A DNA stretch of 5,363 bases from Elusimicrobiota bacterium (GTDB lineage: Bacteria; Elusimicrobiota; UBA8919). Both the position numbers and the translations under genes were made by a program. This document shows positions 1-4,048 of the stretch, piece by piece. The notes beneath the pieces were generated by a model. That model was not told the origin of the DNA. It saw nothing but the letters and a program-made list of their open reading frames with translations, and did no database searches. How positions within the stretch are numbered: position 1 is the first letter of the stretch; the number at the start of each line of letters is the position of its first letter. The DNA lies in NCBI GenBank assembly GCA_003452965.1, contig DMMW01000056.1:70748-76110 (forward strand), in the 5' to 3' direction.

Positions 1-111
1 GCACATAAAGAAAAGATATATTGTATGGGAGCAGATGGTTGTTTGCAGAAGCCGTTTTCACCGGATGAATTAAAGATTAAAATAAACGAAATTTTAAAAA
101 ATAGTAATTGA
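1..111 (+). CDS. Response regulator receiver domain, C-terminal end only (5' end outside window)
   Basis: An open frame enters from the left edge and ends at TGA 109-111, leaving 36 residues. They match the last third of a CheY-like receiver: GADG, then the conserved Lys-Pro-Phe of strand beta-5 and its following loop (residues 17-19), then the amphipathic helix alpha-5 (SPDELKIKINEIL). In this family that lysine contacts the phosphorylated aspartate, which would lie upstream of the window. The protein stops right after alpha-5, so the receiver is its C-terminal domain. It could be a single-domain regulator, an HTH-receiver protein like the one at 775-1374, or the end of a hybrid kinase; the window cannot tell. 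A ribosome-binding-site-like GAGGA overlaps the stop and is followed by a very short frame at 119. Confidence 0.85.
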   Translation, partial: AHKEKIYCMGADGCLQKPFSPDELKIKINEILKNSN

Positions 112-118
112 GGAAAAT

Positions 119-166
119 ATGATTGAAACTTACGGTAGAAAAATAGAGTTATTTTTGCCCCATTAA
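119..166 (+). pseudogene. Possible 5' stub of a disrupted gene (15 codons)
   Basis: An ATG at 119 has a well-placed GAGGA at 110-114, overlapping the stop of the preceding receiver gene. The frame (MIETYGRKIELFLPH) ends at TAA 164-166. The arrangement, with a start a few bases after a regulator stop, mirrors the regulator/kinase junction at 1374/1376. The frame breaks off just before the palindrome-rich stretch that begins near 173. It may therefore be the start of a following gene that was lost when the palindromic sequence arrived or by deletion. Fifteen residues are too few to identify any family, and chance occurrence is quite possible. Confidence 0.2.
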
Positions 167-172
167 TGAAAA

Positions 173-299
173 TCTGCGTTAAAGGCAGAGGATAGTAGTT
201 GCCGAGATTCTTCTTGCTCGGCAAATGAAGGCAAAGAGGCGGCCCGCCTACGCTCTACGAAGCTACGGCGAGGCCAACCCGACAAGTCGGGTTGGAGGG
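173..299. repeat. GC-rich cluster of inverted repeats between two receiver genes
   Basis: The gene-free stretch 112-303 holds four inverted repeats in a row. They are TCTGC/GCAGA (173-177/185-189), TTGCCGAG/CTCGGCAA (199-206/217-224), AGGCGG/CCGCCT (237-242/244-249, one-base spacer) and CCAACCCGAC/GTCGGGTTGG (274-283/286-295). Between the last two, CTACG occurs three times (248-252, 255-259, 263-267), and CGCC/GGCG (245-248/267-270) could enclose them. Bases 236-299 are about 69% G+C, against about one third for the neighbouring genes. This looks like REP- or MITE-like extragenic palindromic sequence. No transposase, target duplication or second full copy is visible here. None of the hairpins is followed by a T-run, so they do not look like intrinsic terminators. 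Confidence 0.6.
274..299 (+). promoter_or_regulatory. Hairpin abutting the Shine-Dalgarno of the receiver gene at 304
   Basis: The perfect inverted repeat at 274-283/286-295 ends inside the ribosome binding site GGAGGG (294-299), so the first two G bases of the site fall in the stem. The ATG follows at 304, five bases after GGAGG. If the RNA folds, ribosome access could be reduced. The palindrome also appears to have supplied part of the ribosome binding site. The fold is inferred from base pairing only. I see no convincing promoter in 112-303, so transcription may enter from upstream. Confidence 0.4.
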
Positions 300-303
300 T
301 TTT

Positions 304-672
304 ATGAATAAAAAAATTTTAATTGTAGATGATGAAAAAGATATAGTAGATATTATGTCTATGTTTTTAAATGCTGAAGGATATTATACCTCATGTGCAT
401 ACGATGGTTTGGATGCATTGGAAAAAGTAAAATGCAATAAACCGGATTTAATAGTGCTGGATGTTATGATGCCAAGGATGGATGGATTCACCGTGAATCA
501 AAAACTTAAAGAAAATCCCGAAACAAAAGACATTCCGGTTATTGTAGTTACAGGTAAAAATGATTTGAGAAAAATTGAAGAGGCAATAAAAAAAGATAGT
601 ATTAAAAGTTATATCAAGAAACCATTTTCAATGACGGAACTCTTGGAAAAAACCAGAAGTATTTTTTTCTGA
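304..672 (+). CDS. Single-domain CheY-like response regulator
   Basis: This 122-residue protein is one receiver domain and nothing else. The family's active-site residues are present: the acidic pair Asp9-Asp10 in ILIVDDE, the phosphoacceptor Asp53 in VLDVMMPRMDG, the switch threonine Thr83 and the conserved Lys106 before Pro-Phe. It has no output domain, so it should act through protein contact, as a phosphorelay intermediate or as a phosphate sink in the cytoplasm. I chose ATG 304 over an in-frame TTG at 292 because GGAGGG (294-299) lies at the right distance and MNKKILIVDDE is the usual start of such proteins. The segment before beta-5 (KKDSIKSYIKKPF) lacks the usual Gly-Ala of this family. 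The gene ends 12 bases before the next promoter, with no terminator seen. Its partner kinase is not shown; the kinases downstream are candidates. Confidence 0.93.
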   Translation: MNKKILIVDDEKDIVDIMSMFLNAEGYYTSCAYDGLDALEKVKCNKPDLIVLDVMMPRMDGFTVNQKLKENPETKDIPVIVVTGKNDLRKIEEAIKKDSIKSYIKKPFSMTELLEKTRSIFF

Positions 673-684
673 TAAACTTTCCCC

Positions 685-713
685 TTGACAAACCCCTTAT
701 TATACTATATAAG
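685..713 (+). promoter_or_regulatory. Sigma70-type promoter of the regulator-kinase operon
   Basis: A perfect TTGACA (685-690) is followed, after exactly 17 bases, by TATAAG (708-713), five of six matches to TATAAT. Transcription would start near 719-721, giving a leader of about 55 bases before the ATG at 775. It begins only 12 bases after the stop of the upstream receiver gene, so the HTH-receiver gene and the two kinases can be transcribed independently of it. The -10 box overlaps an operator-like dyad. Confidence 0.75.
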
Positions 714-729
714 TATATTAGGATACTTA
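710..729. promoter_or_regulatory. Operator-like dyad over the -10 box and predicted start site
   Basis: TAAGTAT (710-716) and ATACTTA (723-729) form a perfect 7-bp inverted repeat with a 6-base spacer. It overlaps the end of the -10 hexamer and the predicted start site. A protein bound there would be expected to block RNA polymerase. The first gene downstream encodes a DNA-binding response regulator, so autoregulation is a natural hypothesis. The region is AT-rich, so a 7-bp dyad could arise by chance. Confidence 0.4.
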
Positions 730-762
730 GGATATTTAGAATAATTAGATATTTTAATATAA
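718..762. repeat. Five-unit 9-bp tandem repeat in the operon leader
   Basis: Five consecutive 9-base units begin at 718, 727, 736, 745 and 754. The first two (TTAGGATAC and TTAGGATAT) differ only in the last base. The next two keep TTAG and diverge after it, and the fifth keeps only TTA and an ATA. The repeat fills the leader from the predicted start site to just before the ribosome binding site. It partly overlaps the dyad at 710-729. It could be a set of protein-binding sites, an expression-tuning repeat prone to copy-number change, or simple slippage in AT-rich DNA. Confidence 0.6.
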
Positions 763-764
763 TT

Positions 765-771
765 GGGGGGA
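765..771 (+). promoter_or_regulatory. Ribosome binding site fixing the start at 775
   Basis: GGGGGGA lies three bases before ATG 775. An in-frame TTG at 763 sits on the upstream edge of this G-run and has no purine-rich site of its own, so ATG 775 is the likely start. The homopolymeric G6 is an unusual Shine-Dalgarno and a possible slippage site. Confidence 0.6.
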
Positions 772-774
772 TTT

Positions 775-1374
775 ATGGGACCGCTTACAACTTTTCAAGT
801 TTCAAAATTATTGCATGTTGACATTACTACGGTTATAGATTGGATTGACTCCGGAAAAATACCTGCCTATAAGACACCTGGCGGACACAGAAGAATTGAA
901 ATTAAAGATTTGTTGGAATTTTTAAAGAAGTATAGAATGCCCATACCTGAAGAATTAAGTACTGCTGTAGATGTTCAAAAAAACCAAATCATAAAACAAC
1001 CCCAAAACAATATAAAAAAGATTTTAATAGTTGATGATGACAAAAGCATATTAAAATATATTTCAATTGTTATTAAAAAATATTTTAATAATATAGAAAT
1101 TGAACTTGAATCAGAAGGATTTTTGGCAGGTAAAAAAATAGTTGAATTTAAACCGGATTTATTGATTCTCGATATTCGGCTTCCTGGAATGGATGGTTTT
1201 GAGGTTTTAAAGCAATTAAAAAAAGAAAAAATGAAAATAATAGTTATTACCGCTTTTCCAACTAAATTAATAAGAGAAAAAATAATAACTGCCGGTGCAG
1301 ATGGTTATTTAATAAAACCATTTACAGCAGAAGAACTTAAGCAAAAAGTAGAAAATCTTCTTCCGGAGGAATAA
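775..1374 (+). CDS. HTH-receiver response regulator (N-terminal MerR/excisionase-type DNA-binding domain)
   Basis: This 199-residue protein has two domains. Residues 4-52 are a MerR/excisionase-type helix-turn-helix: TTFQVSKLLHVDITTVIDWI followed by a wing with GKIPAYKTPGGHRR, the segment that touches DNA in this family. After a polar Gln/Asn/Lys-rich linker (about 60-80) comes a receiver (81-197) with the acidic pair Asp87-Asp88, phosphoacceptor Asp133 in ILDIRLPGMDG, Thr159 and Lys181 before Pro-Phe. The order is the reverse of the common receiver-first regulators. It should be a phosphorylation-controlled transcription factor in the cytoplasm. It is the first gene after the promoter at 685-713 and ends one base before the kinase gene, so that kinase is its likely phosphate donor. 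The targets are unknown; the dyad at 710-729 is a candidate. Receiver and HTH assignments are firm, the regulatory role is inferred. Confidence 0.93.
   Translation: MGPLTTFQVSKLLHVDITTVIDWIDSGKIPAYKTPGGHRRIEIKDLLEFLKKYRMPIPEELSTAVDVQKNQIIKQPQNNIKKILIVDDDKSILKYISIVIKKYFNNIEIELESEGFLAGKKIVEFKPDLLILDIRLPGMDGFEVLKQLKKEKMKIIVITAFPTKLIREKIITAGADGYLIKPFTAEELKQKVENLLPEE
1365..1370 (+). promoter_or_regulatory. Ribosome binding site of the first kinase, inside the regulator gene
   Basis: GGAGGA lies within the last codons of the HTH-receiver gene, five bases before ATG 1376. The stop of that gene (1372-1374) falls between the site and the ATG, leaving a one-base gap. This layout favours coupled translation of regulator and kinase. 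Confidence 0.8.
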
Positions 1375-1375
1375 A

Positions 1376-4048
1376 ATGGATTTAATTCAACAATGGTGTC
1401 AGAATAATTTGGATATTATTTTCTTCATATACGGTCTTGCTTTTGTTTTCATGGGAGTCGCGATTCTTATTCAACCTAAGGCGGATAGTAAATTTGTACT
1501 TGCAAATATTTTATGGCTTTTAGGAGTTTTTGGTATTATACATGGAATAAATGAATTTTTAGATATGTGGATAATAATAAAAAGTGAAAATTTCATAATG
1601 AGTATTATAAAATGGTTTATTCTTATTATTTCTTACTACTTTTTATTTGAGTTTGGTAGGAAAATATTCAGTTTTGTAGGGCAAAAATGTCCTACGTGGC
1701 GAAAAAAAATAGCTAAACCCTTTGTTTGGTGGTTAACGCCAGCTATTATATTGTTGATTATATTTATCAGTATTCAATCTTCTAATTTTTACAATACTGC
1801 TTCATTACTATCAAGATATTTTTTAGGTTTTCCCGGAGGAATACTTATTGCTATTGGTTTCCTTTCATATTATAAGTGTGAAGAAGAAATATTAAAATCG
1901 CTTAAAGTTAAAAAATTTTTTATTATGGCAAGTTTTTCATTCTTTTTTTACGGGATTTTAAGCGGATTAATTGTATCTAAAAGTAATTATTTTCCTGCTA
2001 ATTGGATTAATACTGAGACATTTCTTTCAATTTTACATATTCCTGTACAAGTATTTCGCGCAATTTGTGCAATCGCAGCGGGTATAGCAATTACCGGTAT
2101 ACTCAGGATATTTAACTGGGAAACTACTGAGAGTATTATAGAATCCCGAGATGTTTTAGAAAAAAAATTAGCAGATACCGAAAAAAGATATGAGGATATA
2201 GTTGAAAATGCTTCAGATATGATTCACTCCGTTAATGTTGATGGTCATATTGTTTTTGCAAATCGAAAGGAATGTGAAATTCTCGGTTATTCAAGGGAAG
2301 AACTTAATGGGAAAAATGTAAAAGAAGTGTATGCGCCCGAAACAAGGGACTACGTCAAACAAGGTTTTGAAAAACTAAAACGAGAAGGAATACTATTTAT
2401 TGAAAATGGAAAAATGATCAAGAAAAATGAGGAAATATTGGATGTAATAATAAACTCTTCAGCAATATATGATAGTAAAGGAAATTTTATTAGAACACGT
2501 TCTATTATAAAAGATGTTACTGAACAAAAGTCGGCAGAAAAACAAATTAGAAATTTAGCAAAATTTCCAGCGGAAAATCCAAATCCGGTTTTGAGAGTAA
2601 CTAATAATTGTGTGATTGTGTACGCTAATGAATCAAGTTTGCCACTATTAAAAGAGTGGGAGTGTGATATAAATAGGCAAGCTCCGGTTTTCTTTTGTGA
2701 TTTAATTTTAAGGTCTTTTCAAACCAAAAAAAAAGAAACAATGGAGATTAAATGTAAAGATAAAGAATATGCTTTCATATTATCACCGGTTGTAGAATCG
2801 GGATATGTTAATCTTTACGGGCGAGATATTACAAAAGAAAAGGAAGCGATTAAATTATTAAGGGAAAATGAAGAAAAATATCGCACACTTATAGAGTATT
2901 CTGATGTTGCAATTTCATCTATAGATAAAAATGGAGTTTTCTTATTTATGAATACTATGGCTGCTAAATTATTAGGCAATAACGTAAAAGTTCTTATTGG
3001 CAAAACTATGTGGGATTTGTTTCCAAAGGAAATCGCAGATAAGCAAATGTTTACTATAGGTAAGGTTTACGAAACAGGGCAAAGCATTAATGTAGAAGAC
3101 AAAACCATTATTAACGGTAAGCCAATGTGGTTTAGAACAAATATTCAACCGATTAGAGATAATAATGATCAAATAAAATCAGCATTAGTTTTTAATGTTG
3201 ATATAACTGAACATAAACAAATGGAAGAGTTGAAAGAAAAATTTAAAGAAAAACTTTTGCGTGTAGAAAAAATAACAGCAGTAGGGCAATTAGCAGGCGG
3301 AATAGCGCATGAACTAAATAATCCGATAGGTGTAATTTTAGGTTTTGCTCAAAGTTTAGCAAAAAATATAAGTGAAAAAGATTTATTATATATGCCGTTA
3401 AAATCAATGGAACGTGAAGCGATAAAATGTAAGAAATTGGTAAAAGATTTATTAACATTTTCAAGGGATGAAAAAACGATAGCGGAAAATATAGATATGA
3501 ATGTAATAATAGAGGAAACATTACCATTGTTAGAAGCTCAAAGAAAAATGAAGGATATACAAATTGTAAAAAATTATGAAAATAACTTACCTCAAATTTT
3601 GATAAATAAAGATAAAATCCAACAGGTAATAGTGAATCTATGTAACAATGCGATGGATGCGATGCCTCAAGGTGGAAAGATAACGATTACGACGACTGTA
3701 GCCGCAGAGCAAAGCTCTGCTAATATAAGCAAAGCTAATGCTTTGCCGCTACAATTTATTGTAATCACAATTTCAGATACTGGTGTTGGAATGTCTGAAG
3801 AAGTGAAGAAACATATATTTGAGCCGTTTTATACTACAAAAGAGGTAGGAAAAGGAACGGGTTTAGGACTGAGTATATGTTATGAAATAGTAAAGAAACA
3901 TAATGGAATAATAGAAGTAGAAAGCCCCACCTTCACTTCCGCCACTACACCGTTGGCGGACAAGAAAGTTACGGATGGCAAGGAGGTAGGTAAAGGGACA
4001 ACGTTTGTTATAAAATTACCGGTTAAAATGGATGGTGAAATAAAATGA
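1376..4048 (+). CDS. Membrane sensor histidine kinase: 7-TM sensor, three PAS domains, HisKA, HATPase_c
   Basis: This is a complete 890-residue kinase. Residues 1-245 carry about seven hydrophobic segments (roughly 12-32, 40-60, 74-94, 117-134, 144-165, 180-200, 222-245). The second contains FGIIHGINEFLDMW, whose His and Glu may be functional. A helical linker leads to PAS1 (about 268-385), a divergent PAS-like domain (about 391-487, starting AKFPAENPNPVLRV) and PAS3 (about 496-616). HisKA follows with phosphoacceptor His645 in AHELNNP. The ATPase domain has the N-box (Asn754, Asn758), DTGVG (801-805), the EPFYTTK segment and GKGTGLGL (825-832), so it should be active. It should autophosphorylate and pass phosphate to a receiver, probably the HTH-receiver encoded just upstream. 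Two loops of the ATPase domain carry apparent in-frame insertions (residues about 775-793 and 851-869). It has no C-terminal receiver. The signal is unknown. Confidence 0.95.
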   Translation: MDLIQQWCQNNLDIIFFIYGLAFVFMGVAILIQPKADSKFVLANILWLLGVFGIIHGINEFLDMWIIIKSENFIMSIIKWFILIISYYFLFEFGRKIFSFVGQKCPTWRKKIAKPFVWWLTPAIILLIIFISIQSSNFYNTASLLSRYFLGFPGGILIAIGFLSYYKCEEEILKSLKVKKFFIMASFSFFFYGILSGLIVSKSNYFPANWINTETFLSILHIPVQVFRAICAIAAGIAITGILRIFNWETTESIIESRDVLEKKLADTEKRYEDIVENASDMIHSVNVDGHIVFANRKECEILGYSREELNGKNVKEVYAPETRDYVKQGFEKLKREGILFIENGKMIKKNEEILDVIINSSAIYDSKGNFIRTRSIIKDVTEQKSAEKQIRNLAKFPAENPNPVLRVTNNCVIVYANESSLPLLKEWECDINRQAPVFFCDLILRSFQTKKKETMEIKCKDKEYAFILSPVVESGYVNLYGRDITKEKEAIKLLRENEEKYRTLIEYSDVAISSIDKNGVFLFMNTMAAKLLGNNVKVLIGKTMWDLFPKEIADKQMFTIGKVYETGQSINVEDKTIINGKPMWFRTNIQPIRDNNDQIKSALVFNVDITEHKQMEELKEKFKEKLLRVEKITAVGQLAGGIAHELNNPIGVILGFAQSLAKNISEKDLLYMPLKSMEREAIKCKKLVKDLLTFSRDEKTIAENIDMNVIIEETLPLLEAQRKMKDIQIVKNYENNLPQILINKDKIQQVIVNLCNNAMDAMPQGGKITITTTVAAEQSSANISKANALPLQFIVITISDTGVGMSEEVKKHIFEPFYTTKEVGKGTGLGLSICYEIVKKHNGIIEVESPTFTSATTPLADKKVTDGKEVGKGTTFVIKLPVKMDGEIK
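1676..1695. repeat. Hairpin inside the kinase gene, between TM3 and TM4
   Basis: GTAGGGCA (1676-1683) and TGTCCTAC (1688-1695) pair over eight positions, one of them a G-T wobble, around a four-A loop. It encodes part of the loop after the third membrane segment (residues about 101-107), a place where length variation is easily tolerated. It may be a third small palindromic insertion in this gene. It is short, and I have no relative to align against. Confidence 0.3.
3697..3753. repeat. 57-bp in-frame palindromic element inside the kinase ATPase domain
   Basis: An outer stem TGTAGC/GCTACA (3697-3702/3748-3753) encloses two perfect hairpins. These are GCAGAGC-AAA-GCTCTGC (3704-3720) and GCAAAGC-TAAT-GCTTTGC (3729-3746), separated by eight bases. 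Together they would form a three-way junction. The segment is about 46% G+C in a roughly one-third G+C gene. It encodes about 18 residues rich in Ala, Ser and Asn. They sit between the strand GGKITITTT and the strand FIVITISDTGVGM, where related kinases usually have only a short turn. The reading frame is kept. This resembles coding-region palindromic elements such as the Rickettsia RPE family, but no second copy is visible in this window. Confidence 0.6.
3926..3982. repeat. Second 57-bp in-frame insertion in the kinase ATPase domain
   Basis: Related kinases typically read IEVES directly followed by an EVGKGTTF-like segment. Here 19 residues (PTFTSATTPLADKKVTDGK) intervene. Their DNA is about 56% G+C and contains a perfect 7-bp inverted repeat, TCCGCCA (3938-3944) and TGGCGGA (3954-3960), around a nine-base loop. 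The length is a multiple of three, the frame is kept, and the place is a C-terminal beta-hairpin away from the ATP site. The boundaries are set by protein comparison from memory and could shift by a codon or two. Confidence 0.55.

Noticed and set aside
167..196. Nine-codon frame starting ATG AAA
   Set aside because: It is too short, has no ribosome binding site and lies in the repeat region.
199..224. 8-bp stem considered as an intrinsic terminator after the partial receiver gene
   Set aside because: It is not followed by a run of T, and the loop is ten bases. It fits the palindrome cluster better.
292..303. TTG start four codons upstream of the receiver gene
   Set aside because: The TTG lies in the palindrome just upstream of the GGAGGG that serves ATG 304, and would add residues not normal for a receiver.
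763..774. TTG start four codons upstream of the HTH-receiver gene
   Set aside because: It overlaps the ribosome binding site for ATG 775 and has no purine-rich site of its own.
714..774. Leader considered as a riboswitch
   Set aside because: It is only about 55 bases, low in G+C and made of 9-bp repeats, with no aptamer-like conserved structure visible.
2491..2504. Palindrome TAGAAC-AC-GTTCTA inside the first kinase gene
   Set aside because: It is a short AT-rich palindrome in a well-formed PAS domain with no extra residues, so chance is the best explanation.
2815..3003. Open frame on the minus strand inside the first kinase gene
   Set aside because: It lies antisense to the PAS3 region of a clear gene, has no ribosome binding site or family likeness, and is explained as a shadow of AT-rich coding DNA.
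2972..3172. Open frame on the minus strand inside the first kinase gene
   Set aside because: It is antisense to PAS3 with no recognisable domain and overlaps another such frame.
3243..3527. Hydrophobic open frame on the minus strand, resembling the one at 5060-5278
   Set aside because: Both are antisense to the HisKA regions of the two kinases. They resemble each other only because the sense-strand proteins are about 79% identical there.
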